Made by a program: the position numbers and the translations under genes
Notes under the pieces: generated by a model
Seen by the model: the letters and a program-made list of their open reading frames with translations, nothing else
Database searches by the model: none
Told to the model about the DNA's origin: nothing
Part shown: positions 1 to 9,591 of the stretch, piece by piece
Position numbering within the stretch: position 1 is the first letter of the stretch
Layout: each line of letters starts with the position of its first letter
Source: Terana coerulea
Lineage: Eukaryota > Basidiomycota > Agaricomycetes > Polyporales > Phanerochaetaceae
Direction: 5' to 3'
Assembly (NCBI GenBank): GCA_024811115.1
Contig: JAKOGH010000375.1
Location: 1-17,705, forward strand
Length of the DNA stretch: 17,705 nucleotides

Positions 1-1100
1 CCTATACTTCATCTCCATTCCCCGCCACCCGCTGGACTTGACTTGGAGTCAATATCGACTCAGTACACTCAAGGAGCGGGGTCACGATGAAAATAGACTT
101 TCGCTGTGCTCTGGCAGGCCCTGGTGAGTACATGTTGTCATCTAACCCTGTATTTGTAATGGCATGAAACAAAGAAATTACAATGCGCTCCTACGACAAG
201 ATGCTGTGGTTTTGAGAAGTAATTAGCGGAGGTAGACGAGCTGTGGTCGTGGGATACAGGTGCGTATTTTGCTTGCCCACGGGAAAGAATGCTGAAGGTG
301 TCTTGGTGTTCTTGTAGGGTTCTGCCCTGAGCCGAGGTACGGGAAGATGCCCTCGCCCTCCTACACCTGGGGCCGCAGAACGAAGACGACCCCATTCCAG
401 GGATGAACGCACATATTGCCTAAGCTTCTCCCTACGCATTACAGCCGTCGATAAGCAAATCGGCCATCACGTTATGAGAAGACAAGCATCCCCATCCCTC
501 GCTACCTGCATGTGTACACTGTGCCGAAGAGGGACGTCTTCGATACAGTTGCAAGAGGCCACTGACCAGGTGCCGTCTCTTGGTCGCGGGGCCGTTGTGG
601 TCGGCATCGCTTTGAAGTGTGCGGACACAGCCATGAGGTACTCACTTCAATCCGTTCTACCCTCTTCCTTGGCAGATGCTGACGCGGTTGACCGGAACAG
701 CAGTGACCCCGCTCACTGTCTTTGCGCTTAGGAGGTCTGGTTGTACTATGCAATGATCAAGCTCTTCACGAATCACGACCACGCCTCGGTCCTCAATATT
801 CTATACTAGACAAACACGACCAGCACCCTCGAATACTCTGTGACCCGCGTCGCCTGTGTCACACGTGTCGTCGTGTAAAATCTCAAGACCGGCATGATTT
901 GGAGGGAGCTCGCCTTCGAGAATGCCTGGTGTTGGGTCGGACGATTCGCGTCTGAAACACACGATGACTCGGCGCTTGCATCTACGGGTAGTGAAACTCA
1001 ATTGCCATTGATAAAGTTGTCTTTCAGCTATAGGTCCCATACGTGTGTCATCTGTGCAGTGATAGTTGTACAATACGTTCAGGAATAAAAGACGGCCAAA
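1..1100. other. Region with no recognisable gene
   Basis: Open frames here are short (under about 90 codons), overlap on both strands and show no family motif, signal peptide or repeat that I recognise. No tRNA-like fold or transposon end was seen. It lies downstream of the 3' end of the minus-strand CHAT gene. The only item of note is a short kinase-like frame just after that gene at 1107-1205, treated as a finding. Confidence 0.5.
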
Positions 1101-1201
1101 CTTCAGTTACAATTTGAAGGTACCCTCGCACGACACGGTGTCAGGACTCAGCATCAGCTCAGCCATAGTCATACCAAGCGCAAAGGAGTCCGCCTGTTGT
1201 C

Positions 1202-4200
1202 TCATGCGCCTATGTGTACGTAGTTCGCCCATCTTTCCAGCGCATCTTCTGCCTTTGCCTTACCCAACTTCTTCCTCAGCTTCTGCGTCGCGACATTTAG
1301 CGCCCTCGCCGCTCGCTTATGTCCCACCTCCAAGGGGTAATCTGGGTCTGGCTCAGCCAGCATCTCCTTGTAGAAGAACTTCACAAGATCAGGCCCGTCT
1401 TCGTCCTTCATCTGCCACATCGTTCCGACGACGCTCCGGAAGCCTGCGAACTGCATCGCTGCCGCGAGGTGGAGCGCTTCTTCGGACGCACTTCCCTCGG
1501 TCTGCTCTGCTGTATGGCACGCCGAAAGAAACGCGAACTCGGCGTTAGGGATGTGGGATTGGATGATTCGGAGTAAAGTGAGTGCTTCTCCGTCGCGCAG
1601 CTTGAAGGCTGACTGAAATGGCTCCTTAGGAACGAGGCGTCCATGGCAAGCGAAGTGTGCCCAGTTTGCGTCCCGAAGCTCTTCAACCACTCGCTCAACC
1701 GTCGCATCGCTATCTTTGATTACGTTCATGGCTATCCTAGTTTGGAAGCTCTGCAAATTGGACAGCTCCCGATTTGCTTCGCGCAGCGAGTCGTCGGTCT
1801 GCGCAACAACGAGTGCTTTTGACGGAAGTCCTTCAGCGGCGTGCAGCGCATCAGAACGGGCCTCAATGAGGGCGGTGAGCGTCGGGGTGTAGGACGAAAT
1901 ATAGAAGTCGGATAGGTACTTTTGGAGCGGGTCCCTCGTGTCTCGGGAGTCGGTCCCGCCGCATGCAGCGGTAGGCTACAGAGAACAGACGTAGGGCACC
2001 ACCATATTCGCCCTCCTTCAGGGATATTCATGTCCCGCAGTTTTGTCACGACTGGGCCAACCAATAAATCCCAAAGCATTTCCAAGCCAGCCTGTAGTTT
2101 TCTGCGATAGGTTTTAGGCGTTCTTCCCAGACCTCCACTCCTCCGATGCTCCCGGAGGCTGTTGGATAGGCCTTTCATGTCCTCGTAGAAGCTGTTGGAT
2201 AGACGAACGCGAGCTGGGGCGGAGCCATGTAGGATAATCAAGGCATCGGAATGATACTTGCTATGATTGACGATGATGATGGGACCTTCGACTGCTGCCT
2301 GTTGGAGGGTGTCAAAATGCGGCAACTTCAGAAAGGCTCCGAACCCAGGGATACATCGAATCTGTGCCGCAAGATCCTCGAAATTCTTCGACAGCTCTTC
2401 CTTCTTTCTCAGCATAGCGCCAAATAGATCTTCACGTGCACCGTATGCAGCGGCGATTATGTCAGTCTGCCCAACATGAGTGTTGTTGTTAAATGGACTT
2501 GACGAGGTTGTGAGTTCCGTGAGCCGCCTGGCAGTGTCTTCAAAGTCTTGACGTAACTTCCTGTGTTCCGCGCCAAGACGGTCAAGTGGGGACCTGGTAC
2601 GCCGCACCTGGGACCATAGAATTGCTCTGCCTTGCTCGAGCATTGCTACGGCAGCAGGCAAGTCTTCCGATTCAATTCCATAGGACACGCCGTCCAAGGG
2701 AATTGCACTGTATTTCTGAATTACCTCGTGCTGCATTTCAAGAGTGGGAAGTGTGATCAATGACGGTTCTAGTAGTTCAACAAATTTCCGATACGCTTTG
2801 AGCGTCGAAGGATGCCCCTCCTTTCGTGCGATGCGTGCCCAGTGTGAAGCGCCACGAAGCTGTTCGGAGATCGGGCCAGAGTGAAAGCGGTCAGTGGCAC
2901 AGGCTTCAAGCAGTACTAAACACTCTCCCAGACAGGCCTTGCGCTCTGAGTCGTTTGACAAATGCTGATACAAGACGTGGAGACCGAGCGCAAGACTGAT
3001 GAGGGAGTGGTGCCGGTCGGGGTGCCCAGAAGGACTCAAGGCAAGGGCCTCGCGGTGCAATGCAATCGACTCCACGAGATCAGGCTTCTGACCTAGATGC
3101 TGAAAGCGGATCTGCAGCGCAATGGCTAGGTCGCCGAGGGAGCTGGGCCGGAGAGGGTGCCCTGGGGGATGTAAGGCAAGGGACTCGCGGTGCAACGCAA
3201 TCGACTCCTCGAGATCGGGCTCCTGACCCAGGTGCTCAAAGTGGAGCCACAGTGAATTAGCTAGATTGCTGAGGGAGTAGTGCCGGTCAGGGTGTCCAGA
3301 AGGACGCAAGGCAAGGGCCTGGCGTTCCAACGTGATTGATTCCTCGAGATTGGGCTTCTCGCCTTGCTGCTCAAAGCGGGTCCGCAGCGCAATGGCCAGA
3401 TTGCCAAGAGAGTAGTGCCGGTCAGGATGCCCAGAACGGCGCAAGGCGAGGGCCTCACGCTCTAACGTGATCGATTCCTCAAGATCGGGCGTCTGGCCCA
3501 GTTGCTGAAAGCGGATCCGCAGCGCATTGGCTAGGTTGCCGAGGCAGCTGGGCCGGAGAGGGTGCTCAGAAGGACGTAATGCAAGGGCCTCACGCTGCAA
3601 CGTAATTGATTCCTCGAGATCGGACTTCTGACCCAGGTGCTGAAAGCGGATCTGCAGTGTATTGGCTATGTTTCCGAGGGAGATGTGTCGGGCAGGGTGC
3701 CCAGAAGGACACAGGGTAAGGGCCTCACGCTCCAACACGATCGATTCCTCGAGGTCAGGTGTTTGACCTAGCTGCTCAAAGCGGGTCTGCAACGCATTAG
3801 CTAGGTTGCCAATGGAGCTATGCCGGAGAGGGTACCCAGAAGGACGCAAGGCAAGGGCTTCGCGCTGCAACGCGATCGATTCTTCTAGGTCGGGCTTCTG
3901 ACCAAGCTGCATAAAGCGAGTTTGCAGCGCGCCGGCCAGGTTGCCGAGGGATATGTGCTGGTCAGGGTGTCCTGAAGGATGCAAGGCAAGAGCCTCGCGC
4001 TGCAGCGTGATCAATTGTTCAAGATCGGACTTCTGACCCAGCTGCTCAAAGCGGGTCCGCAGCGCATTGGCCAGATTTCCGAGGGAGATGTGCCGGTAAG
4101 GGTGCCCACAAGGACGCAAGGCAAGAACCTCGCGCTGCAACGTGATTGATTCTTCGAGATCAGGTCTATGACCCAGTTGCTCAAAGCGCGTCTGCAGCGC

Positions 4201-4848
4201 ATTGGCTAAGTTACCGAGGAAGATGTGCCGGGCAGGGTGCCCAGAAGAACACAAAGCAAGGGCATCGCGCTGCAACGCGACTGACTCCTCGAGATCGGGT
4301 ATCTGACCTAGCTGCTGAAAGCGGCTCTGCAGCGCAGTGGCCAGGTTGCCGAGGGAGATGTGCCGGCTAGGGTGCCCAGGAGGACGCAATGCAAGGACCT
4401 CGCGCTGCAACGCGACTGACTCCTCGAGATCGGGTATCTGACCTAGCTGCTGAAAGCGGGTTCGCAGGGCATTGGCTAGGTTGTTGAGGGAGTACTGCCG
4501 GTCAGGGTGCCCGGAAGGACGCAAGCCAAGGGCCTGTTGGTAAAATATGATGGATTCTTCACAATCCTTGATATCACCAGACAGTTCAAAATGACAGTAA
4601 CATGCACGAGCAAGGCGATGGAAGACGACTGATCTGTCTGGGGATTGCGGTTTGACGGGAATTGTGAGAAAGGCTCGATAATACCCAATGGCCTCGTCAA
4701 GGTCGGATGGAATAGCGGTGGCCAGAAATCGGTCATGAAGTGTATCGGCCAGATTGAACAAGCACGTAGGGTACCCTTCATCCTGCGGATCGCATGACGC
4801 GAATACCCGTCGGCGCTGCTCGACGGTGTTCTCGTTCTCGTCTACCAT
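1202..4848 (-). CDS. TPR-repeat CHAT-domain protein, frameshifted within the CHAT domain
   Basis: Fungal TPR-CHAT protein, about 1,215 residues if read through one frame change. The start is the ATG at 4848: no ATG lies between it and an in-frame stop near 4905, although an upstream exon is possible. Two degenerate TPR-like units come first, then eleven clean 45-residue units and a degenerate twelfth. A linker (about residues 655-840) carries the MLEQGRAILWSQ block typical of this family. The CHAT domain follows, with GPIIIVNHS, WWCPTSVLCSLPLHAAGP, then in the shifted frame YLSDFYISSYTP, HFACHG (candidate catalytic His, codon 1643-1645) and FLSACHT (candidate Cys, codon 1517-1519), ending ERWANYVHIGA and a stop at 1202. 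The ATG frame runs on to a stop at 1732, while the conserved CHAT sequence continues one base out of register from about 1933. CHAT is a caspase-like clan CD peptidase fold; in fungi such proteins are linked by inference to immune-like or self/non-self responses. Family assignment is sure; intactness is not. Confidence 0.9.
3028..4512 (-). repeat. Eleven tandem 135-bp units encoding 45-residue TPR-like repeats
   Basis: Each unit reads approximately GHPxRHxSLGNLAxALxxR, then F, xxLGQxPDLEESIxLxREAL and ALRPS. Units start every 135 bp counting down from 4512, and a degenerate twelfth follows to about 2893. The first two units share a 60-bp stretch with no differences (4400-4459 and 4265-4324). 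The other units differ mainly at a few columns: the residue after GHP, the residues after LGQ, and the pair before the next unit. The array forms the repeat superhelix of the CHAT protein and would be the likely ligand-sensing or oligomerising part. The high identity between units points to recent duplication or conversion. Confidence 0.92.
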
Positions 4849-5936
4849 CGGAAGCAAACCAGACTGGGCCTGCGCGTCCGTAGTTATGTAAGCTATGTCA
4901 TAGTTTCAGCACAAGCAGTCTCTAGCTGATTAGTTCCTCAGACACACCTCGCGATCCTCCCGTGCGACTAATTGCGGTGTTTGGTTTGCCTCGTCGCTGA
5001 ACCCTTCACTCGCGCCGACGAGGTATGTGAATGTCCTGCTCCGAAGCGACTTAACGCAACCTAAAGAGAACTTTCAGTATTGGCAAATGGAACTACGGCA
5101 CAACGTACGCCGAGTATGGACTCAAGACTGGATGAATCACTGCTCGGTAAGAATGGAGATAGTCAAACACTAGTCAGATATAAAACGGAAGGGACTGTAT
5201 TGAGCAGTACATACCGACGAGAGCAGTTACCAAAAGTCAAGGAACGCCTTTGTTTGTGGTGTTCCAGAAAGGAAACACATCAACGAGCTAACGGCTGCGT
5301 GAAGGGACATATATCAGTAATGGCCGACGACACAGCAACTACTTATATATACGGACTTGTACCCTTATCAGTAGCCTAAAGCCCCTACACCGAAGTCAGT
5401 CAGCGAGCGAGCCTATGGATTGCGTTGAGATGGTTGACTTGAACGTGGAGTGTACCAGCTGTGGAGGGAGCGAGCCACACCCGACACAGCCGCCGTCAGA
5501 GAAAAGCGACGATGTCCGGAAAAGGCAGGAAGGAGCTTTGGATGCTAACACGTGCAAGTACCGTGCGGCCGTTGCCGTAGGGATGCAAATCAGCGCCCAC
5601 GCGTTCTGAGTTCGTGGCTTTGTCCGCACACCGCCCGAACTTGTTGAAACTCGCGTTGGCCAGCGCTGGGGTCGGATATGGATACCGGTCAGGAGCTGTA
5701 TGACGCGGCGAGACACTGCACATCATGATCGTCTTCCAGAGTGCTTGTTCTTGGCGTATGTCTTCGGGACCGCCCCATGTGCGTTTCATGTCTCTCGAGA
5801 AACGCTTTCAATGTTTTGTCGGTGTGGCGCCGAACGAAAGTGATGGCAGTCGTGGAGAGCACATGCCTTTCCGAACCACATCGGAAGGACTCGCTGAAAC
5901 GCAGCCTCTCTGAGCGGCAGGTGGGTTCAGAAGGCG
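4849..5936. other. Intergenic region, no supported gene
   Basis: This lies between the divergent CHAT gene (minus) and the secreted-protein gene (plus), so it should hold both promoters. TATA-like strings occur at about 5178-5186 and 5343-5350 on the plus strand. A 64-codon ATG frame at 5415-5609 (plus) and two longer minus-strand frames at 5396-5789 overlap one another, and none has a recognisable domain or signal peptide. I saw no TATA box close upstream of the CHAT start. Confidence 0.45.
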
Positions 5937-5944
5937 TATAAAAG
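5937..5944 (+). promoter_or_regulatory. TATA box of the secreted crystallin-like gene
   Basis: TATAAAAG lies 77 bp before the ATG at 6021. This spacing allows a transcription start near 5967-5975 and a 5' leader of about 50 nt, normal for a small, inducible fungal secreted-protein gene. The position relative to a convincing signal-peptide start supports the call. Confidence 0.7.
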
Positions 5945-6020
5945 GGGCCACTGACCCTTGAATCTCATAGCAGGTCTCATACTCGCCTGTAACCAGCCCT
6001 CACACATCACACCACGCGCA

Positions 6021-6622
6021 ATGCACAAACTCTCGGGCGGTTTTGCTACAGCTTTGGCTCTGGTCACAGCTACCTCCGCATCACCATCCGCGGTTGCGGC
6101 CAGAAATGACTGGAAGTACGACGTGGGCTGGGACGGCGTAACCCTCCCTGCCAGTGCCATTGGTACGCCTGTAGGCTCCGCCAACGAGACAAGCATCCAG
6201 GTACGCTTCTACATATAACGTCTTTCATCCACTTCGAACCGACGTCGGGGTACATGCAAAGAAACGCGCAATAGGGGGCGTGTATATCTGTGCAGACATC
6301 AACTGGGGCGGGAAGTGCGGCTACGCCGTTCAGCCCCTTGGTGAATGCATCAAGCTCGGCGGAGACTGGAACAAGAAGATTTCGAGCATCGGCCCGGATC
6401 AATGTACCGAATGTATTGGATACGAGTACGTTTTATCTCATAGTCATGACTATGTGCAAGGCTCATACCATGCTCGCCAGCGTGGACAACTGTGGCCGAT
6501 TCTCAGACGCTACCTCTTGGGGTCCCTTCCTTAACCCTGGCGATGCGACTGGTGGCTTGGGCACCAGTAGGCCGTGGAATGACCGGTGGTCGAGCTTTGA
6601 GTGCTGGCAGTGGCCTTGTTAG
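6021..6622 (+). CDS. Small secreted beta/gamma-crystallin-like protein (three exons)
   Basis: Preferred model: exons 6021-6200, 6262-6425 and 6481-6622, with introns of 61 and 55 nt, giving 161 residues. The N terminus has a signal peptide (Lys near the start, then ATALALVTATSASPSA, cleavage likely around residues 21-27) and an NET glycosylation site. Exon 2 reads GVYICADINWGGKCGY, then GDWNKKISSIGPD, the aromatic/Gly and W-N-x-x-I-S-S signatures of a beta/gamma-crystallin Greek key. Exon 3 repeats the layout more loosely with LGTSRPWNDRWSSFECW and ends in Cys. Eight cysteines follow the signal peptide, enough for four disulfides. The first intron is uncertain: the preferred 3' site is a weak AAAG at 6260, and an alternative pairs a donor at 6163 with the ATAG at 6274, also in frame. 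Similar single-domain proteins are common in basidiomycete secretomes; their function is mostly unknown, with roles in calcium binding, stress or antagonism proposed for the wider superfamily. Confidence 0.75.
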
Positions 6623-7710
6623 ACGTATCGTGAAGGGTTATTTGTCATAATGAATCAGTCTCTCGGTGCTCAGTTGAACTTGCGGCTTGCAGAGTTTTCA
6701 GCGGTGCGCATGGAAGGCCGCGTCTGCCAAGTAGCCATACTATTTCGGCGTGCAGATCGGGCATGCCGCCCTTAGAAGGTGAGTTGGCACAGCCATCAGA
6801 CTCACCCTTGTGTCGTATGTGGTGCAACACTATTACAAGAGATAAAGCATTAATGTCTCCGGGATCGGTGTCCACTCGTATCAGTCAAGTTTCACGGTGC
6901 TGATCCGATGCTTCGTGGCCGCCCGCTGCATCGAAAAGTCAGCGGTGGTGCTCGAGCTCGTGTGGGGAACGATTGGTTTGAGGGACAATGGCGGTCAAAA
7001 TGCTGGTGCTGGGAATTGTCGAGTAAACTGGGCGATCAAAAGATAATTAGTCTTAACGAGCCCTAATGAGGAGGATAGCGACTGGGACTGGTAGGAGGCA
7101 ACAAACTCACCAGCGTCTACGCGGAAACTCGTCGGCGTCTACAGAAACTCGAACTCGCTCGGGATATGCCGGTGGAACTGGAAGTCGCTATACAAGAACA
7201 TCCGGCTGGCTGACACTGTCATCTATATCTAGAATGACCACATGCAGATACTCTCACAATATTTGCTGGCGGTGACTTATCTGAGGGCCCACCTATGTTT
7301 GTTTCTTCGCCCGTTTTGGCAGCCGCTTGCCACGTGCCCCGGCCTCCAAACGAAGGAAGACGCCCGTGAGAACAAAGTAGCACTAATCACAGTAAAAAGA
7401 TATAAATCAGCATATATTCAGCTCGATTAGCCTGACAGAAGGGACAGAAAGAGCGCGAGTATGAGAACAAGAGTGAGATATGACGAACGAGTCCAGGATT
7501 TAGCATAAATAAAGCAGATTTACCGTTAATTTACCTTAATGAACCCTATTTGACGCGCCCAGTCCGAGTTCGAGTGCACAGACGCCCAATTCCACTATTT
7601 TGTCCGACAAGGACCTTCATAGATTGGACATACATTGTTGCGCGGCACAACAGAGCTCGCACTTTAGCCGCCGCATCGGCCTCAAGACAGTGTCGCCGAA
7701 TCAACGCAGA
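6623..7710. other. Intergenic region with possible decayed coding fragments
   Basis: No gene is supported. On the plus strand a frame from 7082 to 7213 encodes a charged, coiled-coil-like stretch (YAETRRRLQKLELARDMPVE) that reads like protein, but it has stops on both sides and no matching exon was found. Another plus-strand frame just upstream, ending near 7067, is rich in Trp and Cys. AT-rich sequence with an AATAAA string sits around 7500-7540. I recognise no family and no transposon end. Confidence 0.35.
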
Positions 7711-8167
7711 TCACACCCAGGCATAGTGATCGTCGCTGACGGCGAGTGGGCGTGCGCCGGGGTAAATTACCGCACCTGTCACTTCATACGTCGATATAAC
7801 AGGATCCCCGCCAGCTAAACGGCTGCATTTCAAGGTGGCTGGTCAGAATTATTGCGAGAAGTTAGAACTTGCTGCGCACCTGCAATCATCCCGCTTCCCC
7901 AGAAAATATTGCTGCTCCATCGCTCCCTTCGCAAGACCGTAATGTGTCTATAGCAACGACGTGCAAGATATTTTGCGCGATGTTGTAGATGAAACTTACC
8001 CTATAAAGTAGGTGAGGGTCGAGGCTTGTTCCGAAGCTTCCCTGCAGTGTCAAGCCTGCCGGCGGCATTGCCGCCTCATTTAGAACAGGAGCTGTGAAGA
8101 GTAGAAGGAGGATAAATACGCAGGTCGCACGCCGTACCTGCACACATGCGTTGCAGTGTAGCGCCAT
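7711..8167 (-). CDS. Tentative small secreted or membrane-anchored protein, three exons
   Basis: Proposed exons are 8000-8167, 7880-7947 and 7711-7822, joined by introns of 52 nt (GTAAGT to CTATAG) and 57 nt (GTGCGC to TGCAG, with CTAAC and CTGAC strings available as branch sites). The phases agree (0, then 2) and no stop occurs before 7711, giving 115 residues. The N terminus has two Arg followed by CVFILLLLFTAPV, a signal peptide or signal anchor with cleavage possible near LNEAA. The rest includes LTLQGSFGTSLDPHLLYR, an acidic/basic stretch with one Cys, and a C-terminal part around STYEVTGAVIYPGARPLAV. I do not recognise a family. The consistent phases and good splice sites are the support; a longer gene continuing past a possible donor at the final Val codon cannot be excluded. 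Confidence 0.42.
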
Positions 8168-8386
8168 GCGCCATTCATGTCACTGTCTCCCGGAGACTAC
8201 AGGGTGACGGCGCAGGTGTATTTCCTCATGTTAGGATTACAAGGCTTTGATTGCCTAATTCGGTCTTGGCTCAGCAACGCTTAGTACGACATGTACCGAA
8301 GCAGAAGTGCTGAGTTTTAATGGTGTTGGGTACATGATAAATCATCTGAGAAATGTGAAAATTTGTCAGCTTGTATCTATAGCAAT

Positions 8387-9534
8387 TCAGATCGATACAT
8401 ACCTATACACGGCATACGGAGGCGGAAGTGCGCTCCGCTCAAGTTCCGGGAACTCATCAGAGTCCGAGTTCGCCGGGCTTTGCCGCCTAGAATTAACACC
8501 ACTACCATCCAAGCGTACCCCCACATCTATCTCTTGTCTTATGTGGATCCTCCGTCTGTGCTCTGCGAGCACTGCACTCCCGCCGTTCGACCGCAGCCAT
8601 TGCGCCTCCGAGTCGCCTGCCAAAGTTGCGTCCCTCTGCAATGTATTGGACAACTGCGGCTTCTCAGAGCAGGTCGGGTGAGAGGTTGGGGCCGTTGGCT
8701 CGTCCGGGGATATATCAAAGACGGCGACGTTGCTCAGCAACTGCGACGCCGAGCTTCGAGCTGTTCGGGCAGAAGATGGCTGCCTGGACAGCGATGTGCT
8801 ACTATAGATGCCGGATTGTTGGAGGACATGTCCGTTATGTCGCTCGGCCTCATTTTGTCGTCGACACTCGAGGCTGAAGGTCATGTTAGTCGATGGCAGC
8901 TCAGAGTAGATCGTCCGTCAGGACTAAGACCGCACCTGTAACGGAGGGATTCGCCTTCCCATGTCGCTTCATATACACCCTTCCGATGAAGATAAGGATA
9001 ATACACATGATCGCGGCGAGAATAATGAGTGGAATGGCCAGTGTTCTGCTCATCCCGTGTGTTTGCTGCGCCAGCGGCACCGATGGGCATTCCAGTGGTA
9101 GATATTTGAGCATTGTTGGACGAAACAGCACCCCTAGATGATGCATCAAGCAGCTTGGTGTCTTTCAGCCTGGTATCATATGGCCGAAAAGAGGACGTAC
9201 TGAATTGGTATTACTGAGGAGCGAAGAGCTTGGGTTAATTATAATGCTTCTGGATGTCTCGCCAGTGACCATTGCCGCAGTTGGTCTCACTGTAGATGTG
9301 CCCGCCGTTACAAAATCTGTCGTGCCAGATTTACTTTCGAAGGATATAGCAGATGGAGCTGATAGCAGCAGAAGCGTAAGGGAAGGAGATGGGGCAGAAG
9401 CAGAGGTCTTGGTAGTCGCTTGCATGGAAGTACTGAGTAATACGGAGGTTGCGGAGCTTTCGCGACTGAACGCTGGTGATTGGCGACTGGGATGAATCCA
9501 CACTTGCTGTACTGGATGTACGAGTGGACGGGCC
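8387..9534 (-). CDS. Ser/Thr-rich single-pass membrane protein, exon structure unresolved (copy 1)
   Basis: Three blocks in order on the minus strand form a type I membrane-protein layout. First, a Ser/Thr-rich extracellular stretch (about 9534-9200) enters after a clear acceptor TTTCTAG at 9535, whose intron starts with GTGAGT at 9591. Second, a transmembrane helix (about 8984-9045: TLAIPLIILAAIMCIILIFI) is followed by basic residues RVYMKRH. Third, a cytoplasmic tail (about 8873-8387) holds SNVAVFD, DVGVRL and, near the end, LPPPYAVY before the stop at 8387. Between the helix and the tail a canonical 62-nt intron (GTGCGG at 8935 to TTCAG at 8874, with a CTAAC branch site) is visible, but its phase does not match the tail frame. 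The Ser/Thr stretch also changes frame internally near 9470. A strong GTACGT donor at 9200 and several possible acceptors precede the helix. The signal-peptide exon, upstream of 9600, was not identified. It may be a pseudogene or contain sequence errors. Confidence 0.5.
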
Positions 9535-9591
9535 CTAGAAAGAGAACATATTTGGGAACAGTCGATAAAGCTATGCTGCTCCATAACTCAC

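Noticed and set aside
1920..1980. A 38-nt GT-AG intron that would restore the CHAT frame
   Set aside because: It would remove the conserved LHAAGP block of the CHAT domain and is shorter than the other introns in the window.
3060..4370. Open frames on the plus strand and in other minus frames across the TPR array
   Set aside because: They are shadows of the 135-bp repeats: they share the same period and have no independent features.
5080..5379. 99-codon plus-strand open frame
   Set aside because: It opens with TTG rather than ATG, has no domain or signal peptide, and its composition is ordinary for non-coding sequence here.
5415..5609. 64-codon ATG frame with a TATATATA about 65 bp upstream
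   Set aside because: It overlaps longer minus-strand frames, has no motif, and short ATG frames are expected by chance; not enough to call a gene.
7082..7213. Charged coiled-coil-like fragment as a gene
   Set aside because: It has stops on both sides, no good start and no splice partner that I could find; at most a relic.
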